DNA of 6,165 nucleotides from Paracoccaceae bacterium (GCA_023134935.1 JAGLUD010000266.1:1-6165), one strand, 5' to 3'; positions 1-6,165 are shown, counted from the stretch's first letter. A program made the numbers and translations. The notes: a model not told the origin generated them from the letters alone.

Positions 1-248
1 ACATCATGGCCGTTAACTTCTAACGATCCTTCGGTAATATCGTAAAGACGAAGCAAAGCACGGCCAACGGTCGATTTTCCGCATCCGCTTTCGCCGACCA
101 AACCAAGGGTTTCCCCCTCCATGATCTCGAAGCTGATCCCGTCAACGGCCTTAACTTCACCAGCTCGACGGCTAAGGATTCCGCGATAAATCGGGAAGTG
201 CATCTTCAGGTTTTCAACCTTCACCAAGGGTGTGTTGTCATCAAGCAT
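1..248 (-). CDS. Oligopeptide/dipeptide ABC importer ATP-binding protein, OppF/DppF type (N-terminal part only)
   Basis: This is the second ATPase of a peptide/nickel-type ABC importer, which would act on the cytoplasmic face of the inner membrane paired with the OppD-like subunit. Only the first 82 residues are present; the gene runs off the left edge. Visible are the N-terminal strand ([13 protein letters not shown], residues 8-20), the [15 protein letters not shown] stretch typical of OppF-type rather than OppD-type subunits (about 26-40), and a Walker A P-loop GESGCGKST (52-60). The Q-loop, signature and Walker B lie outside the window. The ATG at 248 overlaps the oppD-like stop codon by 8 bases and is preceded by GGAGGG at 261-256 with a 7-base spacer, which supports this start and translational coupling. 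The carried substrate cannot be told from the ATPase. Confidence 0.9.
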   Translation of the reverse strand, partial: MLDDNTPLVKVENLKMHFPIYRGILSRRAGEVKAVDGISFEIMEGETLGLVGESGCGKSTVGRALLRLYDITEGSLEVNGHD

Positions 249-1245
249 CACGCGGCCCTCCGGTGTTAGCATCCCACCAACAGGCGACATCATGGCCCTC
301 AGCAACGATTGCGCGTTGCGGATTTTCGGCCCAGCAACGCTCGAACGCATGGCCACAGCGCGGTGCAAACTCGCATGATGAAGGCGCCGCATTCATGTGC
401 GGCGGCTGCCCGTCGATAGAACGCAAACGTTCATCACGCTCGCCATCCGCTTTAGGCAAGGTTTCCAGCAGTGCACGCGTATATGGGTGCTGCGGGTTTC
501 TAAACAATTCTTTAACTTCCGCATGCTCCACAATCTGTCCTGCATACATAACCGCCACGCGGTCGGCGATGCCGGCGATTACGCCAAGATCATGTGTAAT
601 CCAAATAATCGCCATGCCCATTTTCTGACGAAGCTCGCGCACCAATTCCAGAATTTGTGCCTGAATCGTCACGTCGAGCGCAGTTGTAGGTTCGTCCGCA
701 ATCAGAACTTTGGGATCGCAAGAAAGCGCAATCGCAATCATTACGCGCTGGCGCATGCCACCGGAAAACTGGTGGGGGTAATCTCTCAGACGGTTGGTCG
801 CATCCGGGATGCCGACCAGATCTAACAGCTCCGCGGCACGAGCACGCGCTTGTGCTTTGCTCAAACCAAGATGTTCGCGCAATGGCTCCATAAGTTGGAA
901 GCCAACTGTAAATACCGGATTAAGCGAGGTCATCGGATCCTGAAAGATGAACCCAACCTTGCCACCGCGAAGTTCCCGCATCTGCGCATCAGTCATTGCG
1001 CGGACATCTTCACCATCAATAATGATGTCACCTGAAACGATTTCAGCAGGCGGCGAGGGCAGTAAATCCATCAATGACATCATGGTCACAGACTTACCCG
1101 AACCACTTTCCCCGACGATGCCCAACAGCTCGCCCGGTGCTAGTGAGAAACTAACATTGTTAACCGCATGAACCGCACCATCGCGCGTGTTAAACACAGT
1201 CTTCAAATTCGCCACGTCTAATATCGTGGCGGTACTATCGAGCAT
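241..1245 (-). CDS. Oligopeptide/dipeptide ABC importer ATP-binding protein, OppD/DppD type
   Basis: A complete 334-residue ATPase subunit of a peptide/opine/nickel family importer, near the usual 320-340 residues. Seen in order: Walker A GESGSGKS (45-52), Q-loop FQDP (101-104), ABC signature SGGMRQR (161-167), Walker B VLIADE (180-185) and the switch histidine H218 in ITHDL. The C-terminal oligopeptide-transporter extension begins at [11 protein letters not shown] (250-260) and holds four cysteines (C291, C297, C304, C322). In some DppD-type subunits that pattern binds an iron-sulfur cluster. An in-frame ATG at 1266 would add seven residues, but AGGGAG at 1257-1252 sits 6 bases before the ATG at 1245, so 1245 is preferred. 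It is the first gene of the leftward unit, and the oppF-like start overlaps its end. Exact substrate (dipeptide, oligopeptide, glutathione or other) is unresolved. Confidence 0.93.
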   Translation of the reverse strand: MLDSTATILDVANLKTVFNTRDGAVHAVNNVSFSLAPGELLGIVGESGSGKSVTMMSLMDLLPSPPAEIVSGDIIIDGEDVRAMTDAQMRELRGGKVGFIFQDPMTSLNPVFTVGFQLMEPLREHLGLSKAQARARAAELLDLVGIPDATNRLRDYPHQFSGGMRQRVMIAIALSCDPKVLIADEPTTALDVTIQAQILELVRELRQKMGMAIIWITHDLGVIAGIADRVAVMYAGQIVEHAEVKELFRNPQHPYTRALLETLPKADGERDERLRSIDGQPPHMNAAPSSCEFAPRCGHAFERCWAENPQRAIVAEGHDVACWWDANTGGPRDA

Positions 1246-1251
1246 GAAGTG

Positions 1252-1257
1252 CTCCCT
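1252..1257 (-). promoter_or_regulatory. Ribosome binding site deciding the oppD-like start
   Basis: Reading leftward, AGGGAG is followed by a 6-base spacer and the ATG at 1245. The alternative upstream ATG at 1266 has no comparable purine-rich site before it, and this AGGGAG would lie inside its coding sequence. Confidence 0.6.
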
Positions 1258-1292
1258 GTTATACATCGCCCATTTGAATTCAAGGCGTTATC

Positions 1293-1308
1293 TGGACATG
1301 TTTGTCCA
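1293..1308. promoter_or_regulatory. Palindrome TGGACA-N4-TGTCCA, candidate operator
   Basis: A perfect 6-base dyad with a 4-base spacer (TGGACATGTTTGTCCA). It lies 48 bases upstream of the oppD-like start and about 57 bases before the rightward -35 candidate. Size and symmetry would suit a dimeric helix-turn-helix regulator such as a GntR-type repressor, but no specific regulator consensus is recognised. A 6-base dyad can occur by chance in a gap of this length, so function is unproven. Confidence 0.35.
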
Positions 1309-1334
1309 TTTGATTAAATTCAGTTAACACCAAG

Positions 1335-1360
1335 AAATTCGATACGACAATCCCGAATTT
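1335..1360. promoter_or_regulatory. Inverted repeat AAATTCG-N12-CGAATTT, candidate regulator site
   Basis: Perfect 7-base arms at 1335-1341 and 1354-1360 with a 12-base spacer. The repeat ends 4 bases before the TTGACG -35-like box of the hydrolase operon. This is the position expected for an activator binding just upstream of RNA polymerase, and it could also serve a repressor. No regulator family consensus is recognised with confidence. Confidence 0.4.
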
Positions 1361-1364
1361 GCCC

Positions 1365-1394
1365 TTGACGACGACATAAACACGGGATCAGGAT
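1365..1394 (+). promoter_or_regulatory. Possible sigma-70-type promoter of the hydrolase operon
   Basis: TTGACG at 1365-1370 matches the -35 consensus at five of six bases. With an 18-base spacer the -10 would be CAGGAT (1389-1394), a weak match of three of six bases. A poor -10 beside an upstream dyad would fit an activated promoter, but the call rests mainly on the -35 box and on position. The transcript would start near 1400, leaving a short leader before the ATG at 1420. Confidence 0.3.
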
Positions 1395-1409
1395 TGTAAG
1401 CGAAAATAC

Positions 1410-1415
1410 AGGAGG
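1410..1415 (+). promoter_or_regulatory. Strong Shine-Dalgarno site AGGAGG of the first hydrolase gene
   Basis: A full AGGAGG lies 4 bases before the ATG at 1420 (counting the following T, AGGAGGT). It is the strongest ribosome binding site in the window and fixes the start of the ArgE-like gene. Confidence 0.75.
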
Positions 1416-1419
1416 TTTC

Positions 1420-2580
1420 ATGCCAACCCGTTATACTGTTAAGGAAATGCTGGAAAGACTCGTTGCGTTTCCATCGGTTTCTTCCGAATCGAATCTACCT
1501 ATCATTGAGTTCATCGAAGGTTACCTCGCGGAACACGGTGTAAAATCGTGGTGCGTTTACGATGAAACCGGCTTAAAATCGAATCTTTACGCACAAATTG
1601 GGCCTGACGTCGAAGGTGGTGTTGTTCTTTCGGGGCACACTGATGTTGTGCCGGTAATAGGGCAGGCTTGGGATACGGATCCGTTCGCTCTAACTGAGAT
1701 TGACGGTAAGCTGTTTGGTCGTGGTTCATGTGACATGAAAGGATTTATCGCGACGGGCTTGGCGCTAGTGCCTGAGATGGTCGCGGCAGACCTGAAATAC
1801 CCTATCCAGTTCGCACTGTCCTATGACGAGGAAGTTGGCTGCATCGGCGCACCGTTCATGATCTCGGAGATGGTTGAAAAGCTGCCCAAAGCAAGGGCCG
1901 TGATCGTTGGCGAACCCTCCATGATGCAGGTCGTTACAGGCCACAAGGGTGCGATCGGCTTTATGACCAAAGTCCATGGTTTTGAGATCCACTCCAGTCT
2001 GATGCACAACGGCGTATCGGCAGTAATGACCGCGGCACGGTTGGTTGAATGGTTGCGCGTACAGTTTACCGACGGCATGTCCGCCACACCAAACGAAATA
2101 GATGCGATATTTGAACCACCATTCACTACTTTCCATGTCGGCGTTATGAACGGCGGCACAGCCACGAATATCACCGCGAAATATTGCGAGTTTTCAACAG
2201 ACATCCGTTGCCCACCTTCGCAAAATCCAAAGGTTTGGTTCGACCGCTACATGGACTTCGTCGCCAAGGTCGAAGCCGAAATTCAAGCGGTACGCCCCGA
2301 AGCCTCGATCGAGGTGATTGCGCGCGACATAAATCCCGCCCTGAAACCCGAAGTCGATGGCATGGCAGAAACCTTTGTACGTCAAGTAACGGGTGACAAC
2401 GCCACCCACGTGGTATCCTATGGAACCGAAGCTGGGCAGTTCCAGCGCGAGGGGTACTCTGTTGTTGTGTGCGGCCCCGGAAATATTGAACAAGCACATC
2501 AACCGAACGAATTCATAGCAGTAAGTCAGCTGGAGGCCGGCGAGGTCTTCATCCGAAACATTATAGAAAAACTTAAGTAG
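1420..2580 (+). CDS. M20-family deacetylase of the acetylornithine deacetylase (ArgE) type
   Basis: A 386-residue cytoplasmic zinc-dependent amidohydrolase of peptidase family M20, expected to cleave an N-acyl group from an amino acid-like substrate; the closest named type is N-acetylornithine deacetylase. The two-metal site is intact: H73 and D75 in SGHTDVVPV, D105 in GRGSCDMKG, E137/E138 in SYDEEVG, E165 in VGEPS and H360 in QAHQPNEF. The lid/dimerisation domain spans about 175-290 and includes the family motif GGTATN (245-250). Length matches ArgE. AGGAGG fixes the start. It opens a four-gene hydrolase run, 9 bases before the next gene. Many alphaproteobacteria make ornithine through ArgJ and need no ArgE, and no arginine genes are nearby, so a catabolic role on another N-acyl amino compound is more likely. 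A DapE-like or related N-acyl hydrolase activity cannot be excluded. Confidence 0.88.
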   Translation: MPTRYTVKEMLERLVAFPSVSSESNLPIIEFIEGYLAEHGVKSWCVYDETGLKSNLYAQIGPDVEGGVVLSGHTDVVPVIGQAWDTDPFALTEIDGKLFGRGSCDMKGFIATGLALVPEMVAADLKYPIQFALSYDEEVGCIGAPFMISEMVEKLPKARAVIVGEPSMMQVVTGHKGAIGFMTKVHGFEIHSSLMHNGVSAVMTAARLVEWLRVQFTDGMSATPNEIDAIFEPPFTTFHVGVMNGGTATNITAKYCEFSTDIRCPPSQNPKVWFDRYMDFVAKVEAEIQAVRPEASIEVIARDINPALKPEVDGMAETFVRQVTGDNATHVVSYGTEAGQFQREGYSVVVCGPGNIEQAHQPNEFIAVSQLEAGEVFIRNIIEKLK

Positions 2581-2589
2581 GGAAATATC

Positions 2590-3759
2590 ATGGCCACGAT
2601 TAACCGATTTGCAGACCTTCACGACGACATCACCGCTTGGCGGCGCGATTTGCATGAACATCCTGAATTGCTGTTCGACACTCACCGCACATCGGGCGTT
2701 GTTGCTGCGAAGCTGAAAGAATTCGGCTGTGACGAAGTGGTCGAGGGCATTGGTCGGACTGGTGTCGTTGGCGTAATCCACGGAAAGACCAACAAAAGCG
2801 GTAAAGTGATTGCGCTTCGGGCTGATATGGATGCGCTGCCGATTCATGAAACTTCTGGTGTTGAGCATTCGTCCAAAACCGACGGTGCAATGCATGCATG
2901 TGGCCACGATGGTCACACAGCGATGCTTTTGGGCGCGGCGACATATCTGGCCGAGACCCGCAATTTTGACGGCACAGTCGTCGTGATTTTCCAGCCCGCC
3001 GAAGAAGGTGGCGGCGGCGGCAAAGAAATGGTTGATGACGGTATGATGGACCGTTTCGGTGTGCAGGAAGTCTACGGCATGCACAATTATCCGGGCCTAA
3101 AAGTTGGCGAGTTTGCTACACGCGTTGGCGCTTTGATGGCGGCGACAGACACGTTCACGCTGCACGTCGAAGGTCTCGGTGGTCATGCTGCGAACCCTAG
3201 TGCTTGCATTGATACAACGCTGGTTTCCAGCCATATTGTAGTTGCGCTGCAATCAATCGTAGCCCGTAATACTGACCCATTGGCGAGTGTTGTTGTATCG
3301 GTGACTAGCTTCGAAACTGAAAGCAAAGCCTACAACGTCATCCCGCAACGTGTTGAAATCAGAGGCACAGTACGTACACTGACACCAGAAACACGCGATA
3401 TGGCCGAGGCAGCAATCGCACGCATCGTCACAAACACGGCTGCCGCATATGGCGCATCGGCCAAGGTTGAATACGAACGCGGATATCCCGTCACCAAGAA
3501 CCACGCAGATCAAACAGCGTTTGCAGCGTCCATAGCCCGTGAAGTCTCGGGTGATGCGATGGTCCACGACGATGTCGATCCGGTTATGGGCGGCGAGGAT
3601 TTCTCCTACATGCTGGAATCCCGCCCCGGTGCATTCGTATTTGTCGGTAACGGCGATACGGCCACGCTGCACCACCCAGATTACGACTTTAATGATGATC
3701 TGATCCCTGTGGGGTGTTCCTACTGGGCTAAATTGGTCGAAACGGCGATGCCAGCCTAA
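2590..3759 (+). CDS. M20D amidohydrolase, hippurate hydrolase/N-acyl-amino acid amidohydrolase type
   Basis: A 389-residue metal-dependent amidohydrolase of subfamily M20D (HipO, aminoacylase and IAA-amino acid hydrolase relatives), predicted to split an N-acyl amino acid into acid plus amino acid in the cytoplasm. Signatures seen: WRRDLHEHPEL near the N-terminus (17-27), ALRADMDALPI (75-85) with D81, HACGHDGHT (102-110) supplying C104 and H106, catalytic E138 with metal ligand E139 in QPAEEG, H165 in GMHNYPG, the lid-domain GGHAANP (197-203), GGEDFSY (334-340) and H361 in LHHPDYDF. All expected metal ligands are present and the length is normal. The ATG is preceded by GGGA (2580-2583) with a 6-base spacer. 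It follows the ArgE-like gene by 9 bases, and its stop overlaps the amidase start as TAATG. The natural acyl group (benzoyl, acetyl, indoleacetyl or other) is not predictable from sequence. Confidence 0.92.
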   Translation: MATINRFADLHDDITAWRRDLHEHPELLFDTHRTSGVVAAKLKEFGCDEVVEGIGRTGVVGVIHGKTNKSGKVIALRADMDALPIHETSGVEHSSKTDGAMHACGHDGHTAMLLGAATYLAETRNFDGTVVVIFQPAEEGGGGGKEMVDDGMMDRFGVQEVYGMHNYPGLKVGEFATRVGALMAATDTFTLHVEGLGGHAANPSACIDTTLVSSHIVVALQSIVARNTDPLASVVVSVTSFETESKAYNVIPQRVEIRGTVRTLTPETRDMAEAAIARIVTNTAAAYGASAKVEYERGYPVTKNHADQTAFAASIAREVSGDAMVHDDVDPVMGGEDFSYMLESRPGAFVFVGNGDTATLHHPDYDFNDDLIPVGCSYWAKLVETAMPA

Positions 3760-5180
3760 TGGCGGACCGTCCCGCATTCACCGGCCCCGATCTCTGCGCA
3801 TTAGAGGCGCACGAGGTCGTCGGCTTGTTGAAACGGGGCGAGGTTTCCCCCTCCGAACTTCTAGACGCCAGCCTAAAGCGCTGCGCGGAGGTGGAGCCTG
3901 AAGTTAATGCCATGCCCATATTATGCGAAGAACGTGCAAGGTTAGCATTAGGTTCCGTTCCTAAAAACAGCCTTTTGTCGGGCCTTCCTATCGCTATCAA
4001 AGATTTGATGGCGGTCGGCGGTGTCAAAACCACCTATGGAACCAAAGGTTTAGCCGATAACATCCCCGCCACCAGCGAACCGTTGGTCGAGGTGCTGGAG
4101 GGAAACGGCGCCGTCGTTGTTGGAAAAACGAACGTGCCGGAATTGGGCGCGGGCGGAAATACCTTCAACCAGGTTTTCGGCTCCACCGCTAATCCGTGGG
4201 ATATTTCGCGAAACGCCGGCGGTTCATCTGGTGGCGCCGCAGCCTCACTGGCAACGGGGGAGGTCTGGCTTTCACACGGTTCCGATTATGGTGGATCATT
4301 ACGCACACCAGCCGCCTATTGCGGCGTTGTAAGTCTGCGACCAAGTCCGGGGCGAGCAGGTGGTGGCGGCGTTCTAACCGGATGGAATACCGAAGGCGTT
4401 CAAGGTCCGATGGCGCGATCCATCACCGATTGCGCATTGTTTATGGATGCTATGGTCGGATTCGAACAAGGCAGCCCAATTTCCATTGTGAAACCCGATG
4501 AAACGTTCCTACGTGCCGCTGGTAATCCGCCAGAAAAGCTAAGGATCGCCTATTCGCCTGATATGGGCGGCCATGGTTTAGTTTCCGCCGAAGTTTCTAA
4601 AGTGCTGGGGGATGCGCTTGGAATAGTTGAAAAGAACGGCGCTACAATCGAAGAAATTTCGCTTCAAACAGCCACGCTTAATGCCACGTTCCGAACCCTG
4701 CGAGGTCTTGCGTTCCTGACGCAATACAAACGTATGCCCGATGCGATCCGTGCGCACCTTAAACCTACAATCATCGAGAACGTGGCCTATGGCAAAGCCC
4801 TGACGGTAGATCAAATCGTTGATGCACAAATCAACAAGAACATATTACTAAGTAATATCAATGGCATCTTAAGCACTTTTGATGTGATTGCATGCCCTGT
4901 AGTCGGACTTGCAGCTGGCCCTCTATCTGAAGAATACCCGACCGAAGTAGACGGTCAACCCCTTGGTGATTACCTCGATTGGCTTCGTTTCTCCAACCTT
5001 TCGACTGTTACGGGTTTACCGGCAATCTCGCTGCCAATCGGATTTATGCCCGACGGCATGCCGATGGGTATCCAGCTAATCGGTCCGAACCGCGGCGAGG
5101 CGAAATTGCTGTCCGTCGCGCGCGCGATCGAGCAAATGCTGGCCTTGAAAAACACTCCGATTGATCCGGTAACACCGTGA
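3759..5180 (+). CDS. Amidase-signature family amidohydrolase
   Basis: A 473-residue enzyme of the amidase signature family, hydrolysing a carboxamide to acid plus ammonia or amine. The Ser-cisSer-Lys triad is complete: K81 in PIAIKD, cis-Ser S156 in AGGSSGGAA and nucleophile S180 in GSDYGGSLRTPAA, with the usual 24-residue distance between the two serines. C-terminal family blocks are also present (TGLPAISLPIGF about 418-429, GMPMGIQLIGP about 433-443). The block after the nucleophile reads VVSLRPSPGR instead of the commoner GLKPS-GR, a mild divergence. There is no signal peptide, so it should be cytoplasmic. The ATG shares one base with the preceding stop (TAATG) and has no strong own ribosome site, suggesting translation by re-initiation. 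A GatA role is unlikely since gatB and gatC are absent and the context is catabolic. Substrate is unknown; the family covers aryl, aliphatic and acylamino amides. Confidence 0.92.
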   Translation: MADRPAFTGPDLCALEAHEVVGLLKRGEVSPSELLDASLKRCAEVEPEVNAMPILCEERARLALGSVPKNSLLSGLPIAIKDLMAVGGVKTTYGTKGLADNIPATSEPLVEVLEGNGAVVVGKTNVPELGAGGNTFNQVFGSTANPWDISRNAGGSSGGAAASLATGEVWLSHGSDYGGSLRTPAAYCGVVSLRPSPGRAGGGGVLTGWNTEGVQGPMARSITDCALFMDAMVGFEQGSPISIVKPDETFLRAAGNPPEKLRIAYSPDMGGHGLVSAEVSKVLGDALGIVEKNGATIEEISLQTATLNATFRTLRGLAFLTQYKRMPDAIRAHLKPTIIENVAYGKALTVDQIVDAQINKNILLSNINGILSTFDVIACPVVGLAAGPLSEEYPTEVDGQPLGDYLDWLRFSNLSTVTGLPAISLPIGFMPDGMPMGIQLIGPNRGEAKLLSVARAIEQMLALKNTPIDPVTP

Positions 5181-6165
5181 CGCGTAAGACTAAAAACATC
5201 CTGTTCATCATGTATGACCAACTTCGTCACGATTACCTTAGCTGCGCAGGTCATAAAACTTTACACACTCCCAGTATGGACCGTTTGGCCGCGATGGGGG
5301 TGCGCTTTGCCAATACTTATGTCCAGTCCCCGGTATGCGGCGCGTCGCGCATGTCGTTCTATACGGGCCGCTATGTTTCCAGCCATGGCGCGGCTTGGAA
5401 CAACTTTCCGCTGAAAGTAGGCGAGCAAACTTTGGGCGACCACTTACGTAAAGTTGGCGTTGAAAACTGGTTGATCGGAAAAACGCACATGCAAGCGGAT
5501 GCCGAAGGAATGGATCGCCTCGGTATCAGTCGCGATAGCATAATCGGCGCGCGGGTTTCGGAGTGCGGCTTCGATATATTTGAACGCGACGATGGGTTGT
5601 GGGCGGAAGGTCCATCCGGATTTTACGACGAAAAAAGATCGCCTTACAACGAGTACCTAAAGTCAAAAGGATATGGCGGCGATAACCCGTGGCGCGATTT
5701 TGCCAATGCGGCCGATGACGATGGTCAGATGGCCTCTGGCTGGTTTATGCGTCATGCCTCCAAGCCTGCAAACATTGCTGAGGAAGACAGTGAAACACCG
5801 TATTTGACGTCGCGGATCATCGATTTCATTGAGGAACACAAAGAAGGTTCCCCATGGTTGTGTCACGCCTCGTTTATAAAACCACACTGGCCTTACATCG
5901 TGCCTGCGCCTTATCACAACATGTACGGGCACAACCAAATTCAGCCCGTAAACCGCCACACATCCGAACGGGAAGACCCGCATCCCGTTTATGCTCAGTT
6001 CCAAAATAACGCCATCGGCCAAGCCTTTTCGCGTGACGAGGTTCGCGAGACCGTAATCCCGGCCTACATGGGCCTAATCAAGCAGTGCGATGATCAGTTA
6101 GGCCGGTTGCTTAATTATCTGGAAACCTCTGGCCGGATGGAAGACACGATGATTGTCCTGACCTC
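5177..6165 (+). CDS. Sulfatase-superfamily hydrolase (arylsulfatase/phosphonate monoester hydrolase-like), C-terminus missing
   Basis: The first 329 residues of an alkaline phosphatase-superfamily sulfatase, predicted to hydrolyse a sulfate ester or a phosphonate/phosphate ester with a formylglycine nucleophile. Visible: the first strand NILFIMYDQLRHD with metal ligands D14 and Q15, TPSMDRLAAMGVRF (31-44), the formylglycine motif CGASR (C54-R58) followed by FYTGR, GKTHM with K102 and H104, and IKPHWPY (234-240) with H237. The region after 230, including PAPYHNMY and GLIKQCDDQLGRLLNYLE, resembles phosphonate monoester hydrolases. The window stops after IVLT, where SDHGE normally follows. The GTG start overlaps the amidase stop as GTGA. 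An in-frame TGA at 5162 excludes earlier starts, and the ATG at 5210 would remove the first strand. No export signal is seen, so a cytoplasmic location is likely. The sulfate-versus-phosphonate choice is open; choline-sulfatase-like is an alternative. Confidence 0.88.
   Translation, partial: MTRKTKNILFIMYDQLRHDYLSCAGHKTLHTPSMDRLAAMGVRFANTYVQSPVCGASRMSFYTGRYVSSHGAAWNNFPLKVGEQTLGDHLRKVGVENWLIGKTHMQADAEGMDRLGISRDSIIGARVSECGFDIFERDDGLWAEGPSGFYDEKRSPYNEYLKSKGYGGDNPWRDFANAADDDGQMASGWFMRHASKPANIAEEDSETPYLTSRIIDFIEEHKEGSPWLCHASFIKPHWPYIVPAPYHNMYGHNQIQPVNRHTSEREDPHPVYAQFQNNAIGQAFSRDEVRETVIPAYMGLIKQCDDQLGRLLNYLETSGRMEDTMIVLT

Larger units (their letters stand above)
1246..1419. promoter_or_regulatory. 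Divergent intergenic control region between importer and hydrolase operons
   Basis: This is the only real gap in the window. It separates two divergent transcription units and must hold the start signals of both, unless the units are driven from further away. It contains a TTGACG -35-like box for the rightward unit and three inverted repeats, listed separately. No convincing -35/-10 pair was found for the leftward unit: TATAAC at 1263-1258 resembles a -10 but lies too close to the oppD-like start and lacks a properly spaced -35. The arrangement suggests joint control of uptake and catabolism by one regulator, which is not encoded in the window. Confidence 0.6.

Noticed and set aside
230..628. 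A 132-codon rightward frame opposite the oppD-like gene
   Set aside because: The opposite strand encodes the C-terminal half of an intact ATPase with all motifs; this frame has no domain or convincing ribosome site.
1246..1266. Upstream ATG at 1266 adding seven residues to the oppD-like protein
   Set aside because: The AGGGAG ribosome site lies between this ATG and the ATG at 1245, pointing to the latter as the real start.
1258..1283. TTGAAT (1283-1278) and TATAAC (1263-1258) as a leftward promoter
   Set aside because: The 14-base spacer is too short, and the start of transcription would fall in or past the ribosome binding site of the oppD-like gene.
2194..3084. A 296-codon open frame on the minus strand across the end of the ArgE-like gene and the start of the M20D gene
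   Set aside because: It lies antisense to two genes with complete family motifs, spans their junction, shows no recognisable domain, and its translation is rich in His, Cys and Phe in the way of an antisense shadow.
3253..3777. A 174-codon minus-strand frame across the end of the M20D gene
   Set aside because: It is antisense to the conserved GGEDF and LHHPD region of a real enzyme, and its composition looks non-coding.
5165..5180. Frameshift or fusion between the amidase and the sulfatase-like gene
   Set aside because: Both have complete family ends: the amidase has its C-terminal blocks before TGA, and the sulfatase has a proper first strand after the overlapping GTG. The 4-base overlap is ordinary operon packing.
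5663..6022. A 119-codon minus-strand frame inside the sulfatase-like gene
   Set aside because: It is a shadow of a gene supported by active-site motifs and co-linear operon structure.

Overview
The window looks like a chromosomal catabolic locus from an alphaproteobacterium, most plausibly a marine Rhodobacterales (roseobacter-type) or rhizobial relative. This placement rests on the protein flavour (rhizobium/roseobacter-like M20 hydrolases, Opp/Dpp-type ATPases, a sulfatase resembling the alkaline phosphatase-superfamily phosphonate monoester hydrolases) and on a base composition that looks close to balanced. It is an inference from memory of the families, not a database result.

Layout: two divergent transcription units share a 174-base gap (1246-1419). 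Leftward lies an ATPase pair of a peptide/nickel-type ABC importer: oppD/dppD (1245 to 241) followed by oppF/dppF (248 to beyond base 1, truncated by the window edge). Their reading frames overlap by 8 bases. The permeases and binding protein are not in view. Rightward lies a tightly packed run of four hydrolase genes: an ArgE-type M20 deacetylase (1420-2580), a hippurate hydrolase/aminoacylase-type M20D amidohydrolase (2590-3759), an amidase-signature enzyme (3759-5180), and a sulfatase-superfamily enzyme (5177 to beyond 6165, truncated just before its next metal-binding motif). The gaps are 9 bases, a 1-base overlap (TAATG) and a 4-base overlap (GTGA). This implies one mRNA with translational coupling.

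Working model (inference): the importer brings in a small amide- or peptide-like compound, possibly carrying a sulfate or phosphate ester. The sulfatase-type enzyme removes the ester and the three amide-bond hydrolases, from two unrelated fold families, release amine, acid or amino acid for growth. The arginine-biosynthesis name that homology suggests for the first hydrolase is probably misleading here. The gap between the units carries three inverted repeats and a TTGAC-type -35 box, so it is the likely control point, but no regulator gene lies in the window. No RNA genes, insertion sequences, CRISPR arrays or long repeats were seen.
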